The translations under genes were made by a program, and so were the position numbers. Of a DNA stretch of 64,000 nt, positions 53,576-63,917 are shown in pieces (the stretch's first letter is position 1; each line of letters begins with the position of its first letter). A model generated the notes under the pieces. The model worked only from the letters and a program-made list of their open reading frames with translations, was not told the origin of the DNA and ran no database searches. The stretch lies in NCBI RefSeq assembly GCF_025961205.1, contig NZ_JAOQNH010000001.1:2132001-2196000 (forward strand), written 5' to 3'. This DNA comes from Azospirillum fermentarium. GTDB taxonomy: Bacteria > Pseudomonadota > Alphaproteobacteria > Azospirillales > Azospirillaceae.

Positions 53576-55020
53576 TGCCGGGGGCGACCATTCTTGTTGC
53601 GGATGACGACCGCGCCATCCGCACGGTTCTCACCCAGGCCCTGGCCCGTCTGGGCTATGACGTCCGCACCACCGGCAACGCCGCCACGCTCTGGCGCTGG
53701 GTGGCCGACGGGCAGGGGGATCTGGTCATCACCGACGTGGTGATGCCCGACGAAAACGGCCTGGATCTGGTGCCGCGGATCAAGAAGATCCGCCCCGAAC
53801 TGCGCATCATCGTGATGAGCGCGCAGAACACCCTGATCACCGCCGTCAAGGCGGCGGAGCGGGGGGCCTTTGAATACCTGCCGAAACCCTTCGACCTGAA
53901 GGAACTGGTTTCGGTGGTCGAGCGGGCGCTGAACGCCCGCCAGCCGCAAGCCGACCTGTCGGCGGAAGGCGACGAGGGGGACGAGCAGCTTCCCCTGATC
54001 GGCCGCTCCCCCGCCATGCAGGAAATCTACCGTGTCCTTGCCCGTTTGATGGGCACCGACCTGACCGTGATGATCACGGGCGAGTCCGGGACGGGCAAGG
54101 AACTGGTCGCCCGCGCGCTGCACGATTACGGCAAGCGCCGCAGCGGCCCCTTCGTCGCCATCAACATGGCGGCGATCCCCCGCGAACTGATCGAATCGGA
54201 ACTGTTCGGCCATGAAAAGGGCGCCTTCACCGGCGCTACCAACCGCTCCACCGGGCGGTTCGAGCAGGCCCAGGGCGGCACGCTGTTCCTCGATGAGATC
54301 GGCGACATGCCGCTGGAGGCACAGACCCGCCTTCTGCGCGTGTTGCAGGAGGGGGAATACACCACCGTCGGCGGGCGTACCCCCATCAAGACCGACGTGC
54401 GCATCATCGCCGCCACCCACCGCGACCTGCGCACCCTGATCCGCCAGGGGCTGTTCCGCGAGGATCTGTTCTACCGCCTGAACGTGGTGCCCATCCGCCT
54501 GCCGCCGCTGCGCGAGCGCACGGAGGACGTGGCGCTGCTGGTCCGTCATTTCCTGAACCACGCCACGTCCCAGGGGCTGCCGGCCAAGAGCATCGACCAG
54601 GCGGCCATGGACCGCCTGCGCCGCTACCGCTGGCCCGGCAACGTGCGCGAGCTGGAAAACCTCGTCCGCCGTCTGGCCGCCCTCTATTCGCAAGAGGTGA
54701 TCACCGTCGATGTGATCGAGGCGGAACTGGCCGACGCCGCCCCCCAGGCCCCCCAGGTGGAGGAGGCGCCCAGCGAGGGGCTGAGTTCGGCGGTCGAACG
54801 CCATCTGAAGGATTATTTCGCCGCCCACAAGGACGGCATGCCGTCCAACGGCCTTTACGACCGCATCCTGCGCGAGGTGGAGCGGCCCCTGATCTCCCTC
54901 AGCCTCTCGGCCACGCGGGGCAACCAGATCAAGGCCGCGCAACTGCTGGGCCTGAACCGCAACACCCTGCGCAAGAAGATCCGCGAACTGGACATCCAGG
55001 TGGTGCGCGGACTGAAGTGA
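53575..55020 (+). CDS. ntrC: Nitrogen response regulator NtrC
   Basis: Sigma-54 activator, 481 residues. The receiver domain has the phospho-Asp in [15 protein letters not shown] (about 54). The AAA+ domain has Walker A GESGTGKE and the sigma-54 contact loop [14 protein letters not shown] Fis-type helix-turn-helix closes the protein ([20 protein letters not shown]). It starts in a TGATG overlap with ntrB. All residues needed for classical activation are present, unlike NtrX downstream. Confidence 0.95.
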   Translation: MPGATILVADDDRAIRTVLTQALARLGYDVRTTGNAATLWRWVADGQGDLVITDVVMPDENGLDLVPRIKKIRPELRIIVMSAQNTLITAVKAAERGAFEYLPKPFDLKELVSVVERALNARQPQADLSAEGDEGDEQLPLIGRSPAMQEIYRVLARLMGTDLTVMITGESGTGKELVARALHDYGKRRSGPFVAINMAAIPRELIESELFGHEKGAFTGATNRSTGRFEQAQGGTLFLDEIGDMPLEAQTRLLRVLQEGEYTTVGGRTPIKTDVRIIAATHRDLRTLIRQGLFREDLFYRLNVVPIRLPPLRERTEDVALLVRHFLNHATSQGLPAKSIDQAAMDRLRRYRWPGNVRELENLVRRLAALYSQEVITVDVIEAELADAAPQAPQVEEAPSEGLSSAVERHLKDYFAAHKDGMPSNGLYDRILREVERPLISLSLSATRGNQIKAAQLLGLNRNTLRKKIRELDIQVVRGLK

Positions 55021-55201
55021 CGGTTTCCCCCTTGCCCCGCCGGGGGGAGGGTGATCGCTCCGGGCCGCCCCTGTTGCATCCGGGGGTGGCGGCGGTGCCA
55101 TAAGGCAACAAAAATCGCCCCGGAAGCGTTACCGAAGCTTCATGCTTGGCATTCACGCCACATGAGTGTATCTTTCTGGCAACATCATCGCTGCCGGAAT
55201 C

Positions 55202-57508
55202 ATGTCTCTGACACCCCAGCCGACCGCGCCGACCCCCTGGCGCCGCTTTCAGATGTGGGCCAGCCGGGTTGGGCTGGCCAAGCGGCTGGCGCTCGCCCTC
55301 AGCCTCGCCGCCATCCTTGCCGGTTTCGCCACCTATGGCGCGCTGACCGAAGCGCCGCCGTTCGGCGAGACCAGCCCGGCCACCACCACGTTCCTGCTGA
55401 CGCTCGACCTTGTGCTGCTGCTGCTGCTGGGGGTGCTGATCGCCCGGCGCTTCGTGCAGATCATGATGGGCCGCCGCCGCGGGCTGGCGGGGTCCAAGCT
55501 GCATGTGCGGCTGGTGGCGATCTTCAGCCTTCTGGCCATCACGCCGGCCATCTTCATGGCGGCGTTCTCGGCGGTGTTCTTTTACGTCGGCCTGCAATCC
55601 TGGTTCAGCGACCGGGTGCGCACGGCGGTGAAGGAATCGCTGGAGGTGGCCAGCGCCTATCTGCACGAGCATCAGCAGAACATCCGCGCCGACGCGCTGG
55701 CCATGGCCAACGATCTGAACCAGGAGGCCGGCCGCATGGCCGGCGACCCCGAACGGTTCGAGCAGATCGTGGCGACCCAGGCCATGCTGCGCGCCCTGTC
55801 GGAAGCCGTGGTGTTCAACGGCACCACCGGCAAGATCGTCGCCCGTTCCGGCTTCGGCTTCACGCTCGAGTTCGAACCCATCGCCGAATCGGTGATGGAT
55901 CAGGCCCGCATGGGCGAGGTGGCGCTGATCGTCAATGAATCCGGCGACCGCGTGCGCGCCCTCATCCGGCTCGACCGCTTCGTGGACACCTATCTCTACG
56001 TTGGGCGGCTGGTGGAGCCGAAGGTGCTGGCCCACATGGCCAGTGCCCAGGGCGCCGTGAAGGAATACGCCGAGCTTGAGGGCAAGCGGGGCAGCCTGCA
56101 GGTCACCTTTACGCTGATCTTCGTGGTGGTGGCGCTGCTGCTGCTGATGGCGGCGGTGTGGGCGGGCCTGCTGTTCGCCACCCGTCTGGCCCGGCCCATC
56201 AGCGCATTGATCGCCGCCGCCGAACGGGTGCGCGCCGGCGACCTGCAGGTCCGCGTGCAGGAGGCGGCGGACGAGGACGAGTTGACCCTGCTGTCCCGCG
56301 CCTTCAACCGCATGACCAGCGAGATCGAGGGGCAGCGCCGCGAGCTTCTCCAGGCCAACCATCAGATGGACCAGCGCCGCCGCTTCATCGAAACCGTGCT
56401 GGGCGGCGTGTCGGCGGGCGTCATGGGGCTGGACGCCGAGGGGGTGGTCAACCTGCCCAACCTGTCCGCCGCCCGTCTGCTGGGCGTGGACGACCCGGAG
56501 GTGCTGGTGGGCCGCCCGCTGGCCGAACTATCGCCGGAAATGGCCGAACTGCTGGGCAAGGTGCCCAAGCGCCCCGGCCGCCCGGTGCAGGAGCAGGTGC
56601 AGATCCGCCGTCCGGGCCGCGCGCCGCTGACCCTGCTGGTCCGCATCGTGGCCGAGGTGTCGGGGGGCGACGTGCGCGGCTATGTCATGACCTTCGACGA
56701 CATCACCGAGCTGGTGTCGGCGCAGCGCAAGGCCGCGTGGGCCGACGTGGCCCGCCGCATCGCGCATGAGATCAAGAACCCCCTGACCCCCATCCAGTTG
56801 TCGGCGGAACGGCTGCGGCGCAAATACCTGAAGGAGATCTCCAGCGACACGGAGGTCTTCACCATGTGCACCGACACCATCGTGCGGCAGGTGGACGACA
56901 TCCGCCGCATGGTGGACGAATTCTCCGCCTTCGCCCGCATGCCGCAGCCGGTGATGAAGCCGGTGAACCTCAACGACCTGATGCGGCAGGCGGTGTTCCT
57001 CCAGACCAGCGCTCACCACGGCAAGGTCCGCTTCGAGGTGGATCTGCCCGAAGGGCCGCTGACCGTGCCCTGCGACAGCCGCCAGATTTCCCAGGCGCTG
57101 ACCAACCTGTTGCAGAACGCGGTGGACGCCATCGAGGGCCGCCCCGCCCCCCCCGCGGGGGAGGAACTGCCCCCCGGCCACGTCGCCGCCCGCATCACCG
57201 TCACCCCCGACCGGGTGGCGATGGTGGTGGAGGACAACGGCAAGGGGCTGCCGGGCGACGAACGGCACCGTCTGACCGAACCCTATGTGACCACGCGGGC
57301 CAAAGGCACCGGCCTCGGCCTCGCCATCGTCAAGAAGATCATGGAAGACCACGGCGGCGAAATCACCCTCGAAGACCGCGAGGGTGGCGGCGCCCGCGTC
57401 AGCCTGATCATTCCCATAGCCGACCCGGCCGGCACGGCGGCCGCCACCGGCGATAACAGTCCGGCCCAAGCCGGCGGTGAACAGAGGCAGGCAGCCCATG
57501 GCGCATGA
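55202..57508 (+). CDS. ntrY: Membrane histidine kinase NtrY
   Basis: 768 residues. Several N-terminal membrane helices (about 25-120), a long periplasmic region and another helix (about 305-325, [17 protein letters not shown]). HAMP ([20 protein letters not shown]), PAS, and the kinase core with H-box [21 protein letters not shown] box [13 protein letters not shown]1 [11 protein letters not shown] and G2 [16 protein letters not shown] follow. In relatives NtrY senses nitrogen or redox cues and signals to NtrX. Its stop lies 11 bp inside ntrX. Confidence 0.94.
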   Translation: MSLTPQPTAPTPWRRFQMWASRVGLAKRLALALSLAAILAGFATYGALTEAPPFGETSPATTTFLLTLDLVLLLLLGVLIARRFVQIMMGRRRGLAGSKLHVRLVAIFSLLAITPAIFMAAFSAVFFYVGLQSWFSDRVRTAVKESLEVASAYLHEHQQNIRADALAMANDLNQEAGRMAGDPERFEQIVATQAMLRALSEAVVFNGTTGKIVARSGFGFTLEFEPIAESVMDQARMGEVALIVNESGDRVRALIRLDRFVDTYLYVGRLVEPKVLAHMASAQGAVKEYAELEGKRGSLQVTFTLIFVVVALLLLMAAVWAGLLFATRLARPISALIAAAERVRAGDLQVRVQEAADEDELTLLSRAFNRMTSEIEGQRRELLQANHQMDQRRRFIETVLGGVSAGVMGLDAEGVVNLPNLSAARLLGVDDPEVLVGRPLAELSPEMAELLGKVPKRPGRPVQEQVQIRRPGRAPLTLLVRIVAEVSGGDVRGYVMTFDDITELVSAQRKAAWADVARRIAHEIKNPLTPIQLSAERLRRKYLKEISSDTEVFTMCTDTIVRQVDDIRRMVDEFSAFARMPQPVMKPVNLNDLMRQAVFLQTSAHHGKVRFEVDLPEGPLTVPCDSRQISQALTNLLQNAVDAIEGRPAPPAGEELPPGHVAARITVTPDRVAMVVEDNGKGLPGDERHRLTEPYVTTRAKGTGLGLAIVKKIMEDHGGEITLEDREGGGARVSLIIPIADPAGTAAATGDNSPAQAGGEQRQAAHGA

Positions 57509-58898
57509 CATTCTGATCGTCGATGACGAAGCCGATATCCGCATGCTGATTGCGGGTATCCTGAACGACGAGGGCATGAAGACCCGCGAGGCCGCGGACG
57601 CCGATCAGGCATTCGCCCAGGTGGCGGCGCGGCGGCCCAGCCTCGTGGTCCTCGACATCTGGCTTCAGGGCAGCCGCCTGGACGGGCTGGGCATTCTGGA
57701 AACCCTGAAACGGGACAATCCCAACCTGCCGGTCATCATGATTTCCGGCCACGGCACCATCGAAACCGCGGTCAACGCCATCAAGGTCGGCGCCTACGAC
57801 TTCATCGAGAAGCCGTTCAAGGCCGACCGCCTGATCCTGATGGTCGAACGCGCCATCGAAGCGGCCCGCCTGAAGCGCGAGAACGAGGAACTGAAGCTCC
57901 GTGCCGGCGGGGAGGTCGAGTTGATCGGCCGCTCCCCCGCCGTCAATCAGGTGCGGCAGTCCATCGACAAGGTGGCCCCCACCGGCAGCCGCGTGCTCAT
58001 CACCGGTCTGGCCGGCTCGGGCAAGGAGGTGGTGGCCCGCCTGATCCACGCCCATTCCCGCCGCAACACCGGCCCGTTCGTCGGGCTGAACTGCGCCACC
58101 ATGCGCCCCGACCGCCTGGAGATGGAGTTGTTCGGCACCGAGGCCGGGGTGGACGGCGGTGCCCGCAAGATCGGCACCTTCGAACAGGCCCACGGCGGCA
58201 CCCTGCTGCTGGACGAGGTGGCCGACATGCCGCTGGAAACCCAGGGCAAGATCGTCCGCGCGCTGCAGGAACAGACCTTCGAGCGCGTGGGCGGCGGCAG
58301 CCGGGTGGAGGTGGACGTGCGCGTCATCGCCACCTCCAACCGCGACCTGCAGGCGGAAATCGAGCTGGGCCGCTTCCGCCAGGATCTGTTCTACCGTCTG
58401 GCCGTGGTGCCCATCCGCGTGCCGTCGCTGGCCGAACGGCGGGAGGACATCCCGCTGCTGGCCCGCCACTTCATGCAGCGCTCGTCGGAGGCCGGCGGCC
58501 TTCCCCCGCGGGAATTCGGCGAGGACGCCATGGCGGCGCTGCAGGCCTATGACTGGCCCGGCAACGTGCGCCAGTTGCGCAACGTGGTGGACTGGCTGCT
58601 CATCATGGCCCAGGGCGATCCCAAGGAGCCGATCCGCGCCGACATGCTGCCCCCGGAGATCGGCGCCATCACGCCGACGGTGCTGAAGTGGGACAAGGGC
58701 GGCGAGATCATGGGCCTGCCGCTCCGTGAAGCCCGCGAGGTGTTCGAGCGGGAATACCTGCTGGCCCAGGTGACCCGGTTCGGCGGCAACATCTCCCGCA
58801 CCGCGGCGTTCGTCGGCATGGAGCGCTCGGCCCTGCACCGCAAGCTGAAGTCGCTCGGCGTGCACGGGAGCGAGAAGGGGAAGCCGTTTATCGACTGA
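57498..58898 (+). CDS. ntrX: NtrX response regulator lacking the GAFTGA loop
   Basis: 466 residues. Receiver with phospho-Asp in [15 protein letters not shown] (about 53), an AAA+ domain, and a Fis-type C-terminal helix-turn-helix ([20 protein letters not shown]). Where NtrC has HEKGAFTGA this protein has [17 protein letters not shown], and Walker A is GLAGSGKE rather than GESGTGKE. Known alphaproteobacterial NtrX proteins share the loop loss, so it probably regulates without sigma-54. AGGCAGG precedes the ATG. Confidence 0.94.
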   Translation: MAHDILIVDDEADIRMLIAGILNDEGMKTREAADADQAFAQVAARRPSLVVLDIWLQGSRLDGLGILETLKRDNPNLPVIMISGHGTIETAVNAIKVGAYDFIEKPFKADRLILMVERAIEAARLKRENEELKLRAGGEVELIGRSPAVNQVRQSIDKVAPTGSRVLITGLAGSGKEVVARLIHAHSRRNTGPFVGLNCATMRPDRLEMELFGTEAGVDGGARKIGTFEQAHGGTLLLDEVADMPLETQGKIVRALQEQTFERVGGGSRVEVDVRVIATSNRDLQAEIELGRFRQDLFYRLAVVPIRVPSLAERREDIPLLARHFMQRSSEAGGLPPREFGEDAMAALQAYDWPGNVRQLRNVVDWLLIMAQGDPKEPIRADMLPPEIGAITPTVLKWDKGGEIMGLPLREAREVFEREYLLAQVTRFGGNISRTAAFVGMERSALHRKLKSLGVHGSEKGKPFID

Positions 58899-58922
58899 AC
58901 CACCATATTTCCCCTCTCCCCG

Positions 58923-59317
58923 GGGGCTACGCTATCAACATAAAAGCTGGAGAAGCGCGCGTATCCGTTGGCGAGTGTTATGGGCCCTGGGGGATCTGAT
59001 TTGGGATAGCCATCCCAGCCGCCGAGGCGGGCGATAATCCACGTGGCCCATGCCGAGGCGCCCGAGGGATGAGGGTTTCTGCGGGCCGCGGTCTTGCCTT
59101 CGAGGGTTGGGAGGACCGCGGCGAGCACCTTTATCTGTGGCTCAGTAAAGGCATTTGTCCGAAAACCGGCCGAGCAACGGTAGCGTCCTGTCCATCCGTG
59201 ACGTCCTCCGGCAAAGAACACCTCGAACGCAATCAGACAGCACAACGATCCGCAACCCCTTTCAGCTCATCAAGGCCAAACCAGCCATAAAACTGCATGT
59301 GTTGATAGCGTAGCCCC
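58923..59317. mobile_element. Internally deleted IS4-type element, 395 bp, both ends intact
   Basis: Perfect 18-bp terminal inverted repeats, GGGGCTACGCTATCAACA at 58923-58940 and its complement at 59300-59317. The interior keeps only a transposase C-terminus. It lies between the arms CCCCTCTCCC and GGGAGAGGGG, so it split an inverted repeat after ntrX. The ends are intact, so a transposase supplied in trans might move it, as with a MITE. No clear target duplication beyond a few C/G bases. Confidence 0.85.
58946..59245 (-). pseudogene. IS4-family transposase, C-terminal fragment
   Basis: About 67 recognisable residues: FTEPQIKVLAAVLPTLEGKT, then NPHPSGASAWATWIIARLGG, then WDGYPKSDPPGPITLANGYA. 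This is the C-terminal end typical of IS4-group transposases with WIIARLGGW. All DDE catalytic residues are missing and the frame reads through the terminal repeat without its own stop. Confidence 0.8.
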
Positions 59318-59350
59318 GGCGGGAGAGGGGAAAGAAGGCGCCGAAACCCG

Positions 59351-59863
59351 TCAAATCAGCTTCTTCACCGGCTTCACCGGACGCTTCTTCGTGGTGATGA
59401 TGTTGGAATTCACCCCGATGCGCCCGATTTCGCCGAACAGGCGCTGGTATTCGATCTTGGGGCAGCGGTCCATCACCACGCGCAGGCCGGCGGCCTCGGC
59501 CCGGCGGGCGGCGGCGTCATTGCGCACGCCCAGTTGCAGCCACACCACCTTGGCGCCGATGGCGATGGCCTCGTCCACCACGCCGCCCGCGGCCTCGCTG
59601 TTGCGGAAGACGTCCACCATGTCCGGCGGCGCCGGCAGGTCGGACAGCGACGCATAGACCCGGTTGCCCAAAATCTCCTTCCCCGCCTGTCCGGGGTTGA
59701 TGGGAATGATGGTGTAGCCCTTTTCCCCCAGGTACTTCATGACGAAGTGGCTGGCGCGCAGCGGGTTGTCGGAGGCGCCGACCACCGCGATGCTGCGCAC
59801 GTCCTCCAGCACGCCTTGCAGATAGGCGTCGCTGTAGGAGTCGTGATCCACCGGCCCGCTCAT
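59351..59863 (-). CDS. CoA-binding domain protein (YccU-like)
   Basis: 170 residues, a stand-alone Rossmann CoA-binding domain: VRSIAVVGASDNPLRASHFV, MKYLGEKGYTIIPINPGQAG, VDVFRNSEAAGGVVDEAIAI, GAKVVWLQLGVRN and VVMDRCPKIEYQRL. Role unknown. The ATG overlaps the stop of the crotonase gene (ATGA), implying coupling; the basic tail TKKRPVKPVKKLI is unusual. Confidence 0.88.
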   Translation of the reverse strand: MSGPVDHDSYSDAYLQGVLEDVRSIAVVGASDNPLRASHFVMKYLGEKGYTIIPINPGQAGKEILGNRVYASLSDLPAPPDMVDVFRNSEAAGGVVDEAIAIGAKVVWLQLGVRNDAAARRAEAAGLRVVMDRCPKIEYQRLFGEIGRIGVNSNIITTKKRPVKPVKKLI

Positions 59864-60660
59864 CGCCCGCACCACACGGGATGGCGCTTTCCCAGGAAGG
59901 CGTCGATGCCCTCCGCCGCGTCCTCGGTCATCATGTTGCGGGTCATCACCGCGGCGGCGTAGGCATAGGCGTCCTCCAGCCCCATGTCGATCTGGCGGTA
60001 GAAGGCTTCCTTGCCGATGGCCAGCGTCAGGGGGGATTTGGCGGCGATGCGCCCGGCGGCGGCGGCCACCGCGGCGTCAAGCTCCGCCGGGGCCACCGCG
60101 CGGTTGAGCAGGCCGATGCGCACCGCCTCGTCCGCCGGGATCATCTCGCCCAGCAGCAGCATCTCCATGGCGGCCTTGCGCCCCACGGCCCGGCTCAGCG
60201 CCACCATGGGGGTGGAGCAGAACAGGCCGATGTTCACCCCCGGCGTGGCGAACCGCGCGTCCGCCGCGCCATAGGCCAGATCGCAGGTGGCGACCAGCTG
60301 GCACCCGGCGGCGGTGGCGATGCCATGAACCCGCGCGATGACCGGCTGGGGCAGGGTGGTGATGGCCATCATCAGACGCGAGCAGGTGGTGAACACCGCC
60401 TCGTACGCCTCTTGGGCCGGGCTGGCGCGCATCTCCTTCAGGTCGTGGCCGGCGCAGAAGGCCGGGCCGGCGCCGGCCAGAACCACCGCGCGCACCGAGG
60501 CGTCGGTGCGGATGGCGTCCAGCGCGTCCAGCAGCGCCGTCATCAGTCCCATGGACAGGGCGTTGCGGGCCTGGGGCCGGTTCATGGTCAGCGTGGCGAT
60601 GCCGTCCCGGTCCTCGCGCAGCAGCAGCAGCGGCGCCGCCGCCTGATCCGTTGCGGTCAT
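59860..60660 (-). CDS. Crotonase-fold protein (ECHDC3-like) lacking catalytic glutamates
   Basis: 266 residues. Crotonase fold with oxyanion-hole region FCAGHDLKEMRASP and GIATAAGCQLVATCDLAYGA. Positions that hold the two catalytic Glu in enoyl-CoA hydratases read CQL (for CEL) and TPGVNIGL (for PEV/PEI), so hydratase activity is unlikely. It resembles the ECHDC3 branch. GGAGAGGACG precedes the ATG. Coupled to a CoA-binding protein downstream, so an acyl-CoA ligand is still likely. Confidence 0.85.
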   Translation of the reverse strand: MTATDQAAAPLLLLREDRDGIATLTMNRPQARNALSMGLMTALLDALDAIRTDASVRAVVLAGAGPAFCAGHDLKEMRASPAQEAYEAVFTTCSRLMMAITTLPQPVIARVHGIATAAGCQLVATCDLAYGAADARFATPGVNIGLFCSTPMVALSRAVGRKAAMEMLLLGEMIPADEAVRIGLLNRAVAPAELDAAVAAAAGRIAAKSPLTLAIGKEAFYRQIDMGLEDAYAYAAAVMTRNMMTEDAAEGIDAFLGKRHPVWCGR

Positions 60661-60982
60661 GGAATGCGTCCTCTCCCCCATGCGGGCCGCTGGTCCGGCC
60701 CTGGTGTTCGGTGTGGTTCTTGCTGCCGACTGTACCGCGCCGGCCCTGCGGCGGGAACCCGTCCGTTCCGCCGACGGCCCCATGCACACATCCCCTTTGT
60801 GGTATGAATGATACAACACGCAGAAAATTGATGATTCTCATCGGGTCACAAAACCCTTCGGGTGCAATGGATTGTGGCGCCGGCTGGGCCGTTCGGTCAT
60901 CATTTCGCTGTCCCGGTCACCGGGGGCGTTGAGGATCGACAAGAGGCGGATCGTGGGGCCTGAAACGGGCGGCAAGGGTGGG

Positions 60983-63226
60983 ATGGGCGCACAAAATCCG
61001 CCGGTGGAATGGGCGTCGGTCTTTGCCGAAAGCCCCGTGGCCCTGTGCATCGTCGGCCCCGGCGGCGGGGTCGTCGCGGCCAACGCCGCCTTTGCCGCCC
61101 TGACCGGGCGGGACGAGGGGGCAATGGCCGGGCGGCCTCTCGACATTCTCATGCCCTTCGACGGTGCCGCCGGGGACGCCCCGCTGCCGGATCTGCCGCA
61201 GGCGGGGAAGGGGGCGGCGTTTCTGCTGCGCCCCGACGGCGAACAGCGCGACGTGACCTATACCGTGGCGCCGCTGCCCGACGGCAACCGGGTGGTGACG
61301 CTGGCCGACGTCACCGACGACCGCTGTTTCATCTGCAAGGTGTTTTCCAGCCGCGACAAGTTCCGCACCGCCATCGACGACCAGTCGGAGCTGATCGTGC
61401 GCTTCCTGCCCGACCTGTCGGTGACGCTGGCCAACCGCGAATTCGCGGGCCTGTGGGGGGTGGTGCCCCGCGACCTGATCGGCGAGCCGGTGACCGATTA
61501 CCTGCCCCCCGACAGCGTGCGGGGAACGCAGGCGTTCGTCCGCAGCGCCACCCCCGCCGACCCGTCCCAATCCAGCGAGGAGGCGTGGCCGCAACCCGAC
61601 GGCACCACCCGCTGGGTGACGTGGCGGCGGCTGGCGCTGTTCGGGCGCGACGGGGTGCTGACCGCGGTGCAGACCGTCGGCCGTGACACCACCGCCCGCC
61701 GCCGGGCCGAGGACGAGCGCGTCCGGCTGGCCGGCATGGTCAACCGCAGCCCGGTGGTGGGGCTGGCGTGGCGGATGACGGGCGATTGGCCGGTGGATTA
61801 CGTGACCGAGAACGCGGGCCGGTGCCTGCACCTGAACCGCACCGCCCTGCGCGAGGGACGGGTGGGGGTGCGCGGCCTGATCCATCCCGAGAGCCGCGCC
61901 GCCTTCGTGGCCTGGGCCGAGGCGTGCCCGCCCGCGGGCGGGCTGTGGCAGACGGCGGTTCGTCTCCTCCCCCATGACGGGCGGGAACGCTGGGTGTCGG
62001 TCAGCGCCTGGTGGGCCGGCGAAGGCCGCATGGAGGCGGTGATGTTGGACATCACCGAACAGCGCACCGCCAGCCAGGCGCTGTCGGAACGCAAGCGCCG
62101 GTTCCGCGCCATCTTCGACCATGTGGCGAGCTTCATCGGCCTGCTCGACACCGACGGCGTTCTGCTGGAGGCCAACGTCACCTCGTTGCGCCACATCGGC
62201 AAAAATCCCGAGGAGGTGTGCGGCCGCCCGTTCTGGGAGACTCCGTGGTGGACCCACGATCCCGCCGCCCAGATGCGGCTGAAGGCCGGAATCGCACGGG
62301 CGGCAGCGGGGCAGATGGTGCGGTTCGAAACCACCCATCCCGGCCCTGACGGGCGGCGGATGAGTGTGGATTTCTCCCTGCGCCCTATTTTCGACGACAA
62401 CGGCGCCGTGGTGCTGATCGTGCCGGAGGGGCACGACATCACCGACCTGAAGGCCACCGAGGCCGCCCTGGTCGCCGCCAAGCGGGAGGCGGAGGCGGCC
62501 AACCGCTCCAAGACCCATTTCCTGGCCGTGGTCAGCCACGAACTGCGCACGCCGCTGAACGCCATCCTGGGCTATTCGGAGGTGATGGAGGCCGAAATGT
62601 TCGGCCCCGTGGGCAACGACCGCTACCGCGGCTATGTCGGCGCCATCCACTCCTCGGGCCGGCACCTGCTGGGGCTGATCGACGATATCCTGGAGGTGTC
62701 GCGCATCGAGCTGGGTGTCCTGACCCTGACCGACGAGATGGTGGACGTGGCCGAGCTGCTGGCCCGTACCGGCCACATCCTGTCCAACCGCGCCGCCGAC
62801 GCCGGGGTGGTGCTGGGCATCGAAACCGTGCCCGGTCTGCCGCGGCTGCGCTGCGACATCCGGCGGGTCATGCAGATGCTGGTCAACGTCGGCTACAACA
62901 GCATCAAGTTCACCCCGGCCGGCGGGACCGTGCGTGTCCATGCCGCCTTCGATCCCGGCCGGGGGCTGACCATCACCGTGGCCGACACCGGCGCCGGCAT
63001 CCCGGCGGAGGATCTGGACCGGGTGTGGGAACCCTTCAGCCAGGCGGGCTCCCCCGACGTGCGGGCCGCCGGCGGGGTCGGGCTGGGGCTGACCATCACC
63101 AGGGCGCTGATGGAAGCCCACGAAGGCACCATCGCCCTGAGCAGCGCCGTGGGGCAGGGGACCACCGTGACCCTGACCTTCCCTGCCTTTCGTTGTGTTG
63201 CGCACGGCGGCCCCGCCCCCGCATGA
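60983..63226 (+). CDS. Multi-PAS histidine kinase, soluble
   Basis: About 747 residues, no membrane helix. Four PAS-like segments (about 10-105, 120-240, 250-365, 370-490) precede the kinase core. H-box FLAVVSHELRTPLNAILGYS, N box NVGYNSIKFTPAGG, G1 VADTGAGIPAEDL and G2 GVGLGLTITRALMEAHEG are present. No response regulator is adjacent. Start by AAGGGTGGG before MGAQNPPVEW; longer in-frame starts exist. Signal unknown. Confidence 0.87.
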   Translation: MGAQNPPVEWASVFAESPVALCIVGPGGGVVAANAAFAALTGRDEGAMAGRPLDILMPFDGAAGDAPLPDLPQAGKGAAFLLRPDGEQRDVTYTVAPLPDGNRVVTLADVTDDRCFICKVFSSRDKFRTAIDDQSELIVRFLPDLSVTLANREFAGLWGVVPRDLIGEPVTDYLPPDSVRGTQAFVRSATPADPSQSSEEAWPQPDGTTRWVTWRRLALFGRDGVLTAVQTVGRDTTARRRAEDERVRLAGMVNRSPVVGLAWRMTGDWPVDYVTENAGRCLHLNRTALREGRVGVRGLIHPESRAAFVAWAEACPPAGGLWQTAVRLLPHDGRERWVSVSAWWAGEGRMEAVMLDITEQRTASQALSERKRRFRAIFDHVASFIGLLDTDGVLLEANVTSLRHIGKNPEEVCGRPFWETPWWTHDPAAQMRLKAGIARAAAGQMVRFETTHPGPDGRRMSVDFSLRPIFDDNGAVVLIVPEGHDITDLKATEAALVAAKREAEAANRSKTHFLAVVSHELRTPLNAILGYSEVMEAEMFGPVGNDRYRGYVGAIHSSGRHLLGLIDDILEVSRIELGVLTLTDEMVDVAELLARTGHILSNRAADAGVVLGIETVPGLPRLRCDIRRVMQMLVNVGYNSIKFTPAGGTVRVHAAFDPGRGLTITVADTGAGIPAEDLDRVWEPFSQAGSPDVRAAGGVGLGLTITRALMEAHEGTIALSSAVGQGTTVTLTFPAFRCVAHGGPAPA

Positions 63227-63262
63227 TGATGGGCCATTCCCAAAACGTCATGACGAGGAACC

Positions 63263-63736
63263 ATGTCCGGCCAATCCGCCATTTCCATCCCCGACCTGGA
63301 AGCGTTGATCCGTGAGGGCGTGCCGCTGGTGGGCGGTTTCGGCGTCACGGTGGAGGAGCTGGTGGCGGGCCGCGTGCGGATGCGCATGCCGTACAAGGAC
63401 GATTTCGTCCGCCCCGGCGGCACCGTCACCGGACCGGCCATGTTCGGGCTGGCCGACGTGGCGCTGTACGGCGCGGTGCTCAGCCTGATCGGGCGGGTGG
63501 AACTGGCCGTCACCACCAGCATGACCATCAACTTCCTGCGCCGCCCAGCCCCCGCCGGAATCACCGCCGAGGCGCGCATCCTGAAATGCGGCAAGCGGCT
63601 GGCCTATGGCGAGGTTCTGGTCTTTTCCGACGATTCCGCCGAACCCGTGGCGCACGCCACCGGCACCTATTCGATTCCGCCCCACGACCCGGTCTCGCTC
63701 GCGGTTTCTGGATACCGCGATTCCGAAGAAGGCTGA
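63263..63736 (+). CDS. PaaI-type hotdog thioesterase
   Basis: 157 residues. RMRMPYKDDFVRPGGTVTGP, AMFGLADVALYGAVLSLIGR and TTSMTINFLRRPAPAGITAE define the PaaI/COG2050 hotdog fold. Substrate unknown. It sits just upstream of rplM, an arrangement recurrent in Rhodospirillales as I recall it. Confidence 0.88.
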   Translation: MSGQSAISIPDLEALIREGVPLVGGFGVTVEELVAGRVRMRMPYKDDFVRPGGTVTGPAMFGLADVALYGAVLSLIGRVELAVTTSMTINFLRRPAPAGITAEARILKCGKRLAYGEVLVFSDDSAEPVAHATGTYSIPPHDPVSLAVSGYRDSEEG

Positions 63737-63822
63737 AAAATCTTGTGATATCAGTGGCTTTCTGATTGCGGTAAAATAATACCACTCCAGCAAGACCTTG
63801 ATATCACGCTGAAATTTTTCCA

Positions 63823-63851
63823 TTGACAGGGCGCCGTCCAATCCGTAGAAC
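63823..63851 (+). promoter_or_regulatory. Promoter of rplM
   Basis: TTGACA (63823-63828), 17 bp, TAGAAC (63846-63851). Predicted start about 60 nt before the rplM ATG. Confidence 0.65.
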
Positions 63852-63917
63852 CAGCCCCGCTTCGGTGCCCCGATCCGGGCGGCGCGCCGAAACCCTTTTG
63901 ATAATTGAGTCAAGGCG

